Shown here: positions 8,669-16,967 of the stretch, one piece after another
Position numbering within the stretch: position 1 is the stretch's first letter
Layout: the number at the start of each line of letters is the position of its first letter
Assembly: GCF_042650885.1 (NCBI RefSeq)
Contig: NZ_JBHSBU010000001.1
Coordinates: forward strand, 4,526,001-4,590,000
DNA length: 64,000 bases
Direction: 5' to 3'
DNA from: Chitinimonas_A lacunae
GTDB taxonomy: Bacteria; Pseudomonadota; Gammaproteobacteria; Burkholderiales; Chitinimonadaceae
Made by a program: the position numbers and the translations under genes
Notes under the pieces: model-generated
Databases searched by the model: none
What the model was told of the DNA's origin: nothing
The model's input: only the letters and a program-made list of their open reading frames with translations

Positions 8669-9247
8669 ATGGAGCGGATCGTCGAATTTATTCTGGAGCT
8701 GGACAAACTCAAGGGCGTCACGCGCAAGAACCGCCCGCTCGGGCTCGACCGTTACGAGAACTCGGCCGAGCATAGCTGGCAGCTCGCCATGCTGGCGACT
8801 TCGCTGCTTGCCTATGCCGCTGAACCCATCGATATTGACCGCGTGGTAGCCATGCTGCTGGTGCACGACATCGGCGAGATCGATACCGGCGACACCAGCG
8901 TGTATATCGAAGAGGGGCTGGCCGACCGCAAAGCGGCCGAGCTGGCCGCCGTCAACCGCATTTTCGGCAAGCTGCCGCCGGCCCAGGCTGAGCGTCTGCT
9001 GGGGCTGTGGCTGGAGTTTGAACAGGGGGAGACGGCCGAGGCGCGTTTTGCCCATGCCGCTGACCGGGCAATGCCGGTATTGCTCAATCTGGCCAATCAG
9101 GGGCAGAGCTGGCGCGAATGCGGCATCAGCCACGCCCGGGTGGTGGAACGGGTCGGCCCACCGATTCAGGCCGGCTGTCCGGCACTGTGGGACTATCTGG
9201 TCCCTCGTCTCGAACATGCCCGGCAACAGGGCTGGTTCGGCGCTTAA
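8669..9247 (+). CDS. HD-domain phosphohydrolase (YfbR/HDDC2-like 5'-nucleotidase)
   Basis: A 192-residue metal-dependent phosphohydrolase. HD-domain residues are clear: RYENSAEHSWQLAML supplies the first His, LLVHDIGEIDTGD the HD pair with following Glu and Asp, and HAADRAMPVLLNL the last Asp. This pattern matches YfbR and human HDDC2, which remove phosphate from 5'-deoxynucleoside monophosphates. The length agrees with that group (about 190-200 residues). No operon partner: a bidirectional terminator follows. Substrate specificity is inferred from family only. Confidence 0.85.
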   Translation: MERIVEFILELDKLKGVTRKNRPLGLDRYENSAEHSWQLAMLATSLLAYAAEPIDIDRVVAMLLVHDIGEIDTGDTSVYIEEGLADRKAAELAAVNRIFGKLPPAQAERLLGLWLEFEQGETAEARFAHAADRAMPVLLNLANQGQSWRECGISHARVVERVGPPIQAGCPALWDYLVPRLEHARQQGWFGA

Positions 9248-9310
9248 GGCATTGCCGGAGGTCCGGACAGGCTGACGTCGAGTTGTCCGGAAAGGCGCGA
9301 CCGGCCCATG

Positions 9311-9340
9311 AAAAAGGAGCAGCGATGGCTGCTCCTTTTT
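9311..9340. terminator. Bidirectional Rho-independent terminator
   Basis: Symmetric hairpin AAAAAGGAGCAGC / GCTGCTCCTTTTT (9311-9323 and 9328-9340) with GATG loop. A and T runs on both sides let it stop the rightward HD-domain gene and the leftward solute-binding protein gene. Confidence 0.9.
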
Positions 9341-9385
9341 GCTTGCTGTGCCTTGTCAGCCAGGTTGGCGGACCGGCTGACTCGA

Positions 9386-10192
9386 TCAATAGTTCTGGAT
9401 CTTGAAGATCCGCACCAGCGGTGTGGTGCTGTTGGGGCCGAACCAGCGGTTGAAGATGCGGGTGGCTTCACCATTGGCTTCGGCTTCGGTCAGGGCGTCG
9501 TTGACGATCTTGAGCATGCGCTTTTCGCCCTTCTTGACGGCGATGCCATAGGCTTCGGTTGACAGCGAGAAGGTCGAGAACTCGTACTGGCCACGGTTGG
9601 GCAGCTTGTTGAGCAGACCGGCCAGCGCCGGCTCGTCGCCGGTGACACCTTCGATCTTGCCTTCCTGCATGAACTGCACTGCCTGATGGGTATCGTTCAT
9701 CGAGATCAGCACGGTTTTGGGGAACAGTTGGCGGAACTGGGTTTCCGAGGTGGTGCCACGCGCCACGCCAATCGTGGCGCCTTGCAGCGCGTTGACATCG
9801 GGGAAGCGGCCCTTCTTGGCCAGCACCTTCTGGCCGGTGACGAAATAGCCCAGCGAGAAATCGACCTGACGCTCGCGCTCGGCAGTCTTGGTCATGGTGG
9901 CGACGATCAGATCGACCTTGCCTGATTTGAGCATGCCGATACGGTCGGCCGGGTCAAGGTTCTGTACCGTCAGCTTTACCCCGATCTTCTTGGCCACCAG
10001 TGCGGCGAAGTCGACGTCATAGCCCGAGATGGTCTTGTCCGGGTTCTGGAAACCGAACGGCGGGGCATCGGCATTGGTGCCGACGACCAGCACGTCACGG
10101 GCCTTGATATCGTCGAGTTGGTCGGCCTGGACGGTTACCTGGGTCAGGCTCAGTGCCAGAAGCGCGAGAGAAAGGGGACGGATGGATGGCAT
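9386..10192 (-). CDS. Amino-acid type periplasmic solute-binding protein (tandem paralogue B)
   Basis: A 268-residue exported protein: signal peptide to about residue 23 (VTVQA), then the family-3 binding fold with QLDDIKARDVLVVGTN, ADAPPFGFQNPDKTISGYDV, LDPADRIGMLKSGKVDLI and LGYFVTGQK. The C-terminus IFNRWFGPNSTTPLVRIFKI is almost the same as that of its neighbour at 10291, so the two arose by duplication. The GYDVDF segment is typical of amino-acid binding proteins. No permease or ATPase genes are present nearby. The ribosome binding site GAGGAAA precedes ATG (complement of 10190-10192). A minus-strand hairpin upstream may uncouple it from the paralogue. Confidence 0.87.
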   Translation of the reverse strand: MPSIRPLSLALLALSLTQVTVQADQLDDIKARDVLVVGTNADAPPFGFQNPDKTISGYDVDFAALVAKKIGVKLTVQNLDPADRIGMLKSGKVDLIVATMTKTAERERQVDFSLGYFVTGQKVLAKKGRFPDVNALQGATIGVARGTTSETQFRQLFPKTVLISMNDTHQAVQFMQEGKIEGVTGDEPALAGLLNKLPNRGQYEFSTFSLSTEAYGIAVKKGEKRMLKIVNDALTEAEANGEATRIFNRWFGPNSTTPLVRIFKIQNY

Positions 10193-10204
10193 AGTATTTC
10201 CTCG

Positions 10205-10236
10205 AAAAACGGCGCCGACTTAAGCAGACGGCGCCG
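10205..10236 (-). terminator. Minus-strand terminator/attenuator between the paralogues
   Basis: On the minus strand CGGCGCCG (10229-10236) - 11-base loop - CGGCGCCG (10210-10217) is followed by TTTTT (complement of 10205-10209). It lies immediately before the ribosome binding site of the 9386-10192 gene, so read-through would be partial. Confidence 0.7.
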
Positions 10237-10290
10237 GGACAGCGGATCAATCAATAACTACCTCAAACAGCAGAACCTGCGCGGCAAGAC

Positions 10291-11088
10291 TCAACTGCGG
10301 ATACGGAAAATCCGCGTCAGCGGCGTACTGGAGTTGGGGCCGAACCAGCGGTTGAAGATCCGCTCGGCTTCGCCACTCTGTTCCATTTCCAGCAAGGTCT
10401 CGTCGATCAGTTTTTGCAGACGCTTTTCGCCCTTGCGAATGCCGATGCCATAGGCTTCGGTCGAGATCGAGATTTCCGGAATCTCGAACTGGCCCCGGTT
10501 GGGCAACTTGGCCAGCAGGCCGGCCAATACCGGCTCGTCGGTGGTGACGGCGTCGATCTGGCCATCGACCAGTGCCTTGATGGCTTCGGGGTTGTCGGGG
10601 AACAGCACCACGGTGGAATTGGGCAGTTCCTTGCGCAACTGGGCTTCCGAGGTGGTGCTTTGGGCGACGCCGATACGGGCGCGGGTCAGCGATTCGATCG
10701 AGTTGTACTTGCCGCGCCTCACCAGAAATTTCTGCCCGGTCACGAAATAGCCCAGGCTGAAGTCGATTTCCTTGGCCCGCTCGGACGTTTTGGTCAGCGT
10801 GGCGACGGCAATATCGGCCTGGCCTTGCTTGACATAGGGAATACGCTGCGAGGGCTGCACATCGCGCACTACCAGCTTGACCCCGATCTTCTTGGCGATG
10901 GCCGAGGCGAAATCGATGTCGTAGCCCGAGACGGTCTTGTCGGCGTTGAAGCTGCCAAACGGTGGCGCATCGGCGATCACGGCGGCAACCAGTTGGCCAC
11001 GTGCCTTGATGTCATCGAGCTGGTCGGCCTGGGCAAACACGGCTGCCAGCAACAGGCTGGCGCTTAACAAGACAGATGGGCGCGACAT
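10291..11088 (-). CDS. Amino-acid type periplasmic solute-binding protein (tandem paralogue A)
   Basis: A 265-residue exported protein with signal peptide (about 1-20, AAVFAQA) and the family-3 binding fold: QLDDIKARGQLVAAVIADAP, VSGYDIDFASAIAKKIGVKL, SLGYFVTGQKFLVRRG and the terminal IFNRWFGPNSSTPLTRIFRI. Clearly paralogous to the next gene downstream. I placed the start at ATG 11088, preceded by GGAGGAAAAACC, and not at the longer in-frame start at 11211, which would put a non-coding leader in front of the signal peptide. No transporter partners are adjacent; ligand unknown, amino acid likely from family membership. Confidence 0.88.
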   Translation of the reverse strand: MSRPSVLLSASLLLAAVFAQADQLDDIKARGQLVAAVIADAPPFGSFNADKTVSGYDIDFASAIAKKIGVKLVVRDVQPSQRIPYVKQGQADIAVATLTKTSERAKEIDFSLGYFVTGQKFLVRRGKYNSIESLTRARIGVAQSTTSEAQLRKELPNSTVVLFPDNPEAIKALVDGQIDAVTTDEPVLAGLLAKLPNRGQFEIPEISISTEAYGIGIRKGEKRLQKLIDETLLEMEQSGEAERIFNRWFGPNSSTPLTRIFRIRS

Positions 11089-11429
11089 GGTTTTTCCTCC
11101 GGATAGAGCGGGAGCGGCGATGACTCGGCACGGCTCGGTTTTGTAGAACAGGAAAGTATATCGACATACCATGATGTCATAAAGCGCAACGCGACGTTTT
11201 TTGCAAAGCACGGTCGCATTGGGCGCGACAGGTCGGCAAAAACATTTTTGCCATAGTCGGGTATTTTTGAGAGCTATGCGTTTTATGCATTGTTCTTCAA
11301 TTTAAGTGCAATATGGGTAGACGCATATAGTTGAATACCCATGCATTTCAGTCATACCTGTAGGGTTGGTGCTTACCGTGGGACGATGGGCTTGCTATGC
11401 TTGGGCTCCATTCTTCTGAGGCGCCCGTT
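11089..11429. other. Divergent intergenic region
   Basis: 341 bases between the leftward binding-protein gene and the rightward DUF2185 gene. It is moderately AT-rich and must hold both promoters; TATGCT at 11396-11401 is a possible -10 for the rightward gene with only a weak -35. No gene seen. Confidence 0.45.
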
Positions 11430-11759
11430 ATGGCAAAGCATTACCGACTGTCTAGCAACGAGCTGCGCGAGCTGGCCACGGGGCACGGTTTCTGTGTCGT
11501 CAGCGACCTGATTACCATCGAAGGCGAACCGGTGCGCTATATGTACCGCGATCAGCCCGAAGATGAGCAGGACAGCGGCTGGCGCTTTTTCGCCGGCACC
11601 GAGAGCGATACCTATATCGATAACCCGAAAAACTTCAGCCTGCTCGATGTCAATGTCGTGGCCAACTACGACGAATCGATCATCCCCTTGCTCAAGTCGC
11701 CTGTCGGCGCCGCCTTCGACAAGGAAGACGGCGTGTTCTACGACGCCAGCGACGAATAG
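11430..11759 (+). CDS. DUF2185 (Imm33-like) domain protein
   Basis: A 109-residue soluble acidic protein. FCVVSDLITIEGEPVRYMYR, the DSGWRFFAGTESDTYIDNP core, and NVVANYDESIIPLLKSPVG fit the DUF2185 family, which is listed among polymorphic-toxin immunity proteins (Imm33-like) but is also common as a stand-alone housekeeping-like gene. I start at ATG 11430 (MAKHYRLSSN) with GAGG a few bases upstream; the longer start at 11397 is less likely. No toxin gene is adjacent, so a role in immunity is not supported here. A terminator follows. Confidence 0.75.
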   Translation: MAKHYRLSSNELRELATGHGFCVVSDLITIEGEPVRYMYRDQPEDEQDSGWRFFAGTESDTYIDNPKNFSLLDVNVVANYDESIIPLLKSPVGAAFDKEDGVFYDASDE

Positions 11760-11809
11760 GTCAGCCTGGGACTTTCGTCCAGTTCAAATCTAGTTGTAGC
11801 CGGTTTCCC

Positions 11810-11842
11810 GCCGGCCACCGTGAGGTGGCCGGCATTGTTTTG
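11810..11842 (+). terminator. Rho-independent terminator after DUF2185 gene
   Basis: Arms GCCGGCCACC (11810-11819) and GGTGGCCGGC (11824-11833) with GTGA loop, then ATTGTTTTG. Confidence 0.75.
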
Positions 11843-11887
11843 GGTTTCGCTTCAAGGTGCCGGGTTGGCTTTGCGGATGTTCTGGCT

Positions 11888-11924
11888 AAATAGAAAAAAT
11901 CCTGCAAACTGTCTGCAAGATATA
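11888..11924 (-). repeat. Dispersed AT-rich repeat, copy 3
   Basis: On the minus strand this 37-base stretch agrees with 21241-21277 at 31 of 37 positions by hand alignment, starting TATATCTTGC and ending TTTTTTCTATTT. It is the best match to the 21241 copy and is in the opposite orientation. Confidence 0.75.
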
Positions 11925-12082
11925 TAGCCATAAAATAAAGGAAACTAAATAATAAGGCGGGATTTTTGCTGCTGCACCGATCTGTCCGTCCAGTTTCCCG
12001 ACCCCATCCGATCAAGCGGAGACGGCCAAAAGCCGTCGTCCACCCTACAGCTTGTGGGGGGGACGCGGCAATCGGGGGCGGG

Positions 12083-13645
12083 TCAGTCGAGTTTGGGATA
12101 GCCGGTGATGCGCTGAATATCGCGGTAGAGCGGTTGCAGGCGGCGGTACATGCGGCAGTAGACCCGGCGGTACAGCTCGTCGTAGGCGCGGGCATTGATC
12201 GGTTCAGGCTCGAACACCCGGCCGACTCGGGTCATATCGCGGATTGCTGCGCCGAAGTCTGGATGGAGCTTAAGGCCAACTGCCGCCGTGATGGCTGCGC
12301 CCAGCCCACTCGTCTCATAAATGTGCGGCCGTTCGGTCGGCAGATTGAAGATATTGGCGGTGATCTGCATGGCCGCGTCGCTCTGCGAGCCGCCGCCCGA
12401 GACACGGAGCCGGCTGATGGTCGGGCCGCCGCGCTTTTCGATCCGCTCCTTGGCTTCGCGCAGCGCATAGGCCAGTCCTTCGAGAATGGCGCGGTAGAGG
12501 TGGGCGCGGGTATGGACGTCGCCAAAGCCGATCACTGCGCCCTTGGCTTCGGGACCGGGCACCTTGATGCCGGGGTTCCAGAACGGTTGCAGCATCAGTC
12601 CCATCGAGCCGGGCGGCACGGCGTTGACCAGATCGTCGAACAGCGACTCGGGCGCCACGCCGCGCTGTTCGGCCAGCAACTGCTCATGCAGACCGAATTG
12701 TTCCTTGAACCAGCTCACCATCCAGAAGCCGCGGGTAATCTGGATTTCGGTGTTGTAGTGGCCCGGCACGGCGGCCGGGTAGGGCGGAATAAACGGTGTG
12801 GCTTCGAGATAGCGTCGGGTGGTGGTGTTGAAGGTGGCGGCGGTGCCGTAGCTCAGGCAGCCGATCTCCGGCGTGAGGCAGCCCGCACCGATCACTTCGC
12901 AAGCCTTGTCGGCGGCGCCGGCGATCACGGGCAAGCCTTCGGGAATGCCGGTATCGCGTGCCGCCGCGGCGGTGACCTGACCGATCGGCGTGCCCGGCTC
13001 GACCAGCTCGGGCAGCATCGACGGCTCGATCGGCAGCGCCAGCCATTTCCAGTCACCCGACTTGGCCCAGGCGCGCCGTTTGTAGTCAAAGGGCATATAG
13101 CCGACCTGGCTGCCGATCGAATCGACCATCCGCCCGGTAAAGCGGTAGTTGAGATAGCCCGACAGCAGCAGGTATTTATCGGTACGTGCCCAGATATCGG
13201 GCTGGTGCTGGGCGATCCAGTTGGCCTCGGCCTCGCGCTGGAAGAAGCGCAGGGTGTGCGACATGCCGATGGCGGCAAAGGCGGTGCGCCAATACCAGGG
13301 CAGCGGGCTGACCTGATCGACCCGGCGCTGGTCGAGCCAGATGATGGCCGGGCGCAGTGGCTGGCCCTGACGGTCCAGATTGATCATGGTGGCGCGCTGG
13401 GTGGTGATCACCACGCCGGCGATGGCCGAGCGCGGCACCTGGGTATTGGCCCAGAGCCGCTGGCAGGCCTGGCAGAGCGCGCGCCAGAAATCCTCGGGGT
13501 CGTTCTCGACCCAGCCGGGCTCGGGCGAGCGGTAGGTGTCGATGGCGACCTGGGCCTTGTCCACCAGATGGCCGCGCAGATCGTAGAGCAGGGCGCGCAC
13601 GCTCTGGGTGCCGTTGTCGATGGCGAGGAGATAGTCTTGGGCCAT
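12083..13645 (-). CDS. FGGY-family carbohydrate/polyol kinase
   Basis: ATP-dependent sugar or polyol kinase of 520 residues. The N-terminal phosphate-1 loop AIDNGTQSVRALLYD (about 8-22), the mid-protein GLPVIAGAADKACEVIGAG and the C-terminal adenosine motif RVSGGGSQSDAAMQITANIF are all present, so the two actin-like domains are complete. Its neighbours are GlpD and an alkyl-DHAP-synthase-like flavoprotein on the same strand, 8 bases apart from GlpD, suggesting glycerol or a related polyol as substrate. However, the sequence is not a close match to classical GlpK (the usual GTTSSR loop is GTQSVR here), so I do not name it glpK. Confidence 0.85.
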   Translation of the reverse strand: MAQDYLLAIDNGTQSVRALLYDLRGHLVDKAQVAIDTYRSPEPGWVENDPEDFWRALCQACQRLWANTQVPRSAIAGVVITTQRATMINLDRQGQPLRPAIIWLDQRRVDQVSPLPWYWRTAFAAIGMSHTLRFFQREAEANWIAQHQPDIWARTDKYLLLSGYLNYRFTGRMVDSIGSQVGYMPFDYKRRAWAKSGDWKWLALPIEPSMLPELVEPGTPIGQVTAAAARDTGIPEGLPVIAGAADKACEVIGAGCLTPEIGCLSYGTAATFNTTTRRYLEATPFIPPYPAAVPGHYNTEIQITRGFWMVSWFKEQFGLHEQLLAEQRGVAPESLFDDLVNAVPPGSMGLMLQPFWNPGIKVPGPEAKGAVIGFGDVHTRAHLYRAILEGLAYALREAKERIEKRGGPTISRLRVSGGGSQSDAAMQITANIFNLPTERPHIYETSGLGAAITAAVGLKLHPDFGAAIRDMTRVGRVFEPEPINARAYDELYRRVYCRMYRRLQPLYRDIQRITGYPKLD

Positions 13646-13653
13646 GGCGGGTC

Positions 13654-15255
13654 TCAGGCTTTGGGCGCGAGATAGCGTTGCCAGCCGGGCACCGTCTCGC
13701 GCGGCGGCAGGCTGTAGTGGGCGTCGATCAGACTGCGGTAGCGGGCCACTTCATTGAGCCAGCGGCCTTCATCCCAGCCCAGCGCCGGCTGGACCAGGGT
13801 ACGGATCCGCTCGATCTGGCCCAGGCCGCCCTGGGGCAGCACGATGCCGAGCCGGGTGCGGCGCAGCAGCAGATCGTCGAGATGGACCACCGACTCATGC
13901 AGCGCCGCCCAGCGCAATTCGAGCCATAGCGAGGCGCTGCCGGCGATCCAGTCGAGTTCGCCGTGGCCGGCCTGACGGGCGGCGATCGCGGCGAGCGGAC
14001 CGTAACGGTTGAGCAGCCTCGCCGTCGCTGCCGGGTTGAGGCCACGCGGCTCGATGGCCGGGCTGAACATCGGGCCGTCGCTGTTGCCAAGCGGCCGGTT
14101 CAGCCGGCCCGCGGCGAGCCGCAGCGCATCGAGCGCCATCAGCCGGAAGGTGGTCAGCTTGCCGCCGGTCACGGTGATCAGGCCGTCTTCGTCCATCACC
14201 ACATGATCGCGCCCGGCGCTCGACGGGTCGCCTGTGCCGTCGTCCACCACCGGCCGCACGCCGGCATAGCTCGCCACGATATCGTCGTAACCGACGGCAA
14301 GCCCGGGCAACTGGTCGTTGACTGCCGCCAGCAGATAAGCCACTTCGTCAGCGCTAATGGCGGCTTCGCAGTCGAGTTCGCCGCCATGGTCGAGATCGGT
14401 GGTGCCGACCAGCGTCACCCCTTCCCACGGATAGATAAACACCGGCCGGCCATCATGCGGATGCATGGCACTGATCGACTGCGCCACCGGCACGCGCCAG
14501 GCAGGAAAAGTCAGATGGCTGCCGCGCAGCGGCCGCAGCGTCGGCGCGCGGCCAAGCTGGCCACGCAGCCGGTCGGCCCAGGCCCCGGTGGCGTTGACCA
14601 CGGTGCGGGCCCGCAGGGTGTGGCGCAGACCGGTCTCGCTGTCTTCGACCTCGATCCCGCTGACCCGACCGCCGTCGAGCCGCAACTGGCGTGCCGCCAT
14701 ATAGTTGAGTGCGATACCGCCGTCGGCCTGGGCTTCTTGCAGCACCCGCAGCACCAGCCGGGCATCGTCGGTCTTGGCGTCGAGATAGAGCATGGCGCCG
14801 CGCAGATCGCGCTGGGCGAGTCCGGGCGCGAAGGTGCTGGCGGCGTGGGCGTCAACATAGCGGTGGCTGCGTTGGCCGGCCATCCGGTCGTAGATTTCCA
14901 GACCGAGCTGGAACAGCCAGCGCCCCGGCTTGCGGCCGGCGAAGTCGCCGAACAGGAAACTCTGGGTTTCGATCAGCTCCGGTGCCTCGGCCATCAGACG
15001 CTGGCGTTCGCGCACCGAATGAAGCGTCAGGCCGAAGCGACCTTCCTTGAGGTAGCGCAGACCGCCGTGCACCAGCTTCGACGAGCGGCTCGACGTGCCC
15101 CAGGCGAAATCGCGCTGCTCGATCAGCAGGGCCTTCCAGCCGCGCCGGGCCGCTTCGCGCAGCACGCCGGCGCCGCTGATGCCGCCGCCCACCACCACCA
15201 GATCCCACTCCTGCTCAAGCGCCGCCAGCTTGTCGGCCCGGGTCAGCGGTCTCAT
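13654..15255 (-). CDS. glpD: Aerobic glycerol-3-phosphate dehydrogenase (GlpD/GlpA family)
   Basis: Membrane-associated FAD enzyme that oxidises glycerol-3-phosphate to dihydroxyacetone phosphate and reduces quinone. The 533-residue product starts MRPLTRADKLAAL and has the dinucleotide-binding GGGISGAGVLREAARRG (about 22-38), TSSRSSKLVHGGLRYLKEGR typical of GlpD, VNATGAWAD and the FAD-binding TVTGGKLTTFRLMA. ATG 15255 overlaps the stop of the upstream flavoprotein gene by four bases (ATGA), showing translational coupling; longer in-frame starts upstream are inside that gene. It is the central enzyme of this small cluster. Confidence 0.9.
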   Translation of the reverse strand: MRPLTRADKLAALEQEWDLVVVGGGISGAGVLREAARRGWKALLIEQRDFAWGTSSRSSKLVHGGLRYLKEGRFGLTLHSVRERQRLMAEAPELIETQSFLFGDFAGRKPGRWLFQLGLEIYDRMAGQRSHRYVDAHAASTFAPGLAQRDLRGAMLYLDAKTDDARLVLRVLQEAQADGGIALNYMAARQLRLDGGRVSGIEVEDSETGLRHTLRARTVVNATGAWADRLRGQLGRAPTLRPLRGSHLTFPAWRVPVAQSISAMHPHDGRPVFIYPWEGVTLVGTTDLDHGGELDCEAAISADEVAYLLAAVNDQLPGLAVGYDDIVASYAGVRPVVDDGTGDPSSAGRDHVVMDEDGLITVTGGKLTTFRLMALDALRLAAGRLNRPLGNSDGPMFSPAIEPRGLNPAATARLLNRYGPLAAIAARQAGHGELDWIAGSASLWLELRWAALHESVVHLDDLLLRRTRLGIVLPQGGLGQIERIRTLVQPALGWDEGRWLNEVARYRSLIDAHYSLPPRETVPGWQRYLAPKA

Positions 15256-16862
15256 CGCGGCGGGTCCTGTAGCAGCTTGCCCGGATTCATGATGCCCTGG
15301 GGGTCGAAATGGCGGCACAGCTCGGCCAGCGTAGCCATGCCAAGCGGGCCTTTCTCGGCCGGCAGATAGGGCGCATGGTCGCTGCCCACGCCGTGCTGGT
15401 GGCTGATCGTGCCGCCATGGCTGACGATGGCTTCCGACACCCGTGCCTTGTAACGGCGCCAGCGTTCCAGATTGGGGGCAAAGCCGCCTGGGGCGATCCG
15501 GTAGACAAAGGTCGAATAGATGCTGCTGCCCTGGCTGTAGAGATGGGACAGATGGGTAAACGCATGCACCCGCTCGCCGTCCTCGGCAAAGGCATCGCGG
15601 GCGGCCTGCTCCATTGCCTGCATCAGCGGCTTGACCCGGGGCCAGTCGACGGCGGTTTCGATGGTGTCGGCGGCGTAGCCGTGTTCCCACAGGGTATTGC
15701 GCAGATAGGGGCCTTTGAAGCGGTTGTCGCGCCATTTGTCGCCCATCCGGCGGCCGATATAGACGCCACCGTGCTGACGCGACAGCCGGCGCGCGCTGGC
15801 CAGTGCCTGTGCGGCGCTGCGGCGGTCGGCGCTCACGCCCAGCATCAGCATGCATTTGTCGCCGACCGGACAGCCACGCCAGCCCAGATAGCGTTCGAGC
15901 CAGCGGATCAGATCGGCGTGGCCTGCCAGCGTCAGATTGGTCAGGGTCTCGATGGCGTTGGACAGCCGCAGCATCGACAGCGGCAGCTTGGCCCGGACCA
16001 GCTCGCGTACCGCCGCTTCGGCCCGCTCCCAGTCGGGGAAGAACAGCGCATGGAAGGATTCGTGTTCAGGCAGGCGGCTGACCCGCATCACCGCCTCGGT
16101 CAGCACGCCGAAGCGGCCTTCGGAGCCAAGCACCAGTTCGCGCAGATCGGGGCCGGCGCTCGAGGCCGGGAAGGTCGGCAGCTCCAGCGTGCCGATCGGG
16201 GTCTCGAAGCGGCCGCCGGCAAAGAGCTGCTCGATCCGGCCATAGCGCAGCGACTGCTGACCCGAGGAGCGGGTCACCACCCAGCCGCCCACGGTGGAGT
16301 ATTCGAACGATTGCGGAAAATGGCCCAGGGTATAGCCATGGGCACGCAGTTGGGCCTCGAGCACCGGACCGGGGGCGCCGGCACCCAGGGTGGCGAGCTG
16401 GCTGCCCTGGTCGAGATGGAGCAGCCGGGTCATGCGCGACAGATTGAGCGACAGCACCGGCCGGCTGCCTGCGGGACAGTCGAGATGGCCAGCCACGCTG
16501 GTGCCGCCGCCATAGGGAATCACCTGCCAGCCCTGCTCGCCGGCCCGGTCGAGCCAGTGACGGACCTCGGCGCTGGTTTCGGGGTAGACCACCCCATCGG
16601 GCACCGGCACGGCGACGCCGAAGCGCTTTTTGATCCAGTCGGGGTAGCTCTCGCCCAGCGCCACGCTGTAGCGGGCCCGGGGCGAGATATCGACGCCGTG
16701 CTGGCCGGCCAGCGGCGAGGGCGGGACCTGGGCCAGTACCGACTCCAGGCTGGCATCCTCGACCTTGTGGCCGGCGCCGACCCGTTCGGTCAGCATGGCG
16801 ATGGCGTTATCGTTGAGCGTCATGCCGAGGGCATCGTCGCCCCAACCGTTCCAGCGTCGCAT
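15252..16862 (-). CDS. FAD-binding oxidoreductase, alkyldihydroxyacetonephosphate-synthase-like
   Basis: A 536-residue VAO-type flavoprotein close to AGPS, the enzyme that swaps an acyl for an alkyl group on acyl-DHAP in ether lipid synthesis. FAD-binding VIPYGGGTSVAGHLDCPAG and GHFPQSFEYSTVGGWVVTRS are the AGPS-type motifs; the C-terminal half has FTHLSHLYSQGSSIYSTFVY and GGTISHQHGVGSDHAP, equivalent to the AGPS active-site His cluster. Bacterial members are usually of unknown substrate. First gene of the leftward cluster; GGAG ribosome binding site (complement of about 16871-16874). Coupled to glpD, which supplies the DHAP family of metabolites. A role in ether lipids is inference only. Confidence 0.82.
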   Translation of the reverse strand: MRRWNGWGDDALGMTLNDNAIAMLTERVGAGHKVEDASLESVLAQVPPSPLAGQHGVDISPRARYSVALGESYPDWIKKRFGVAVPVPDGVVYPETSAEVRHWLDRAGEQGWQVIPYGGGTSVAGHLDCPAGSRPVLSLNLSRMTRLLHLDQGSQLATLGAGAPGPVLEAQLRAHGYTLGHFPQSFEYSTVGGWVVTRSSGQQSLRYGRIEQLFAGGRFETPIGTLELPTFPASSAGPDLRELVLGSEGRFGVLTEAVMRVSRLPEHESFHALFFPDWERAEAAVRELVRAKLPLSMLRLSNAIETLTNLTLAGHADLIRWLERYLGWRGCPVGDKCMLMLGVSADRRSAAQALASARRLSRQHGGVYIGRRMGDKWRDNRFKGPYLRNTLWEHGYAADTIETAVDWPRVKPLMQAMEQAARDAFAEDGERVHAFTHLSHLYSQGSSIYSTFVYRIAPGGFAPNLERWRRYKARVSEAIVSHGGTISHQHGVGSDHAPYLPAEKGPLGMATLAELCRHFDPQGIMNPGKLLQDPPR

Positions 16863-16967
16863 GAAAGATTCTCCGTGGTCCTTGGCCGTTTTATACTCGC
16901 GCGACGGCGGCTGCCGCCGAATCCAGACCCGCATTCTAGCCAAGCCCGTTCCGCCGCCCATTGCGCC

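Larger units (their letters stand above)
11760..12082. other. Convergent intergenic region
   Basis: 323 bases between convergent genes. It holds the terminator at 11810-11842 and a well-conserved copy of the dispersed AT-rich repeat at 11888-11924. The right part (about 11990-12080) is GC-rich without recognised function. Confidence 0.6.

Noticed and set aside
11761..12195. Short minus ORF containing an AIYLADSLQDFFYL-type segment, similar to one near 21240
   Set aside because: The shared peptide comes from the dispersed AT-rich repeat read in the same frame; there is no start signal or conserved extension. The nucleotide repeat is reported instead.
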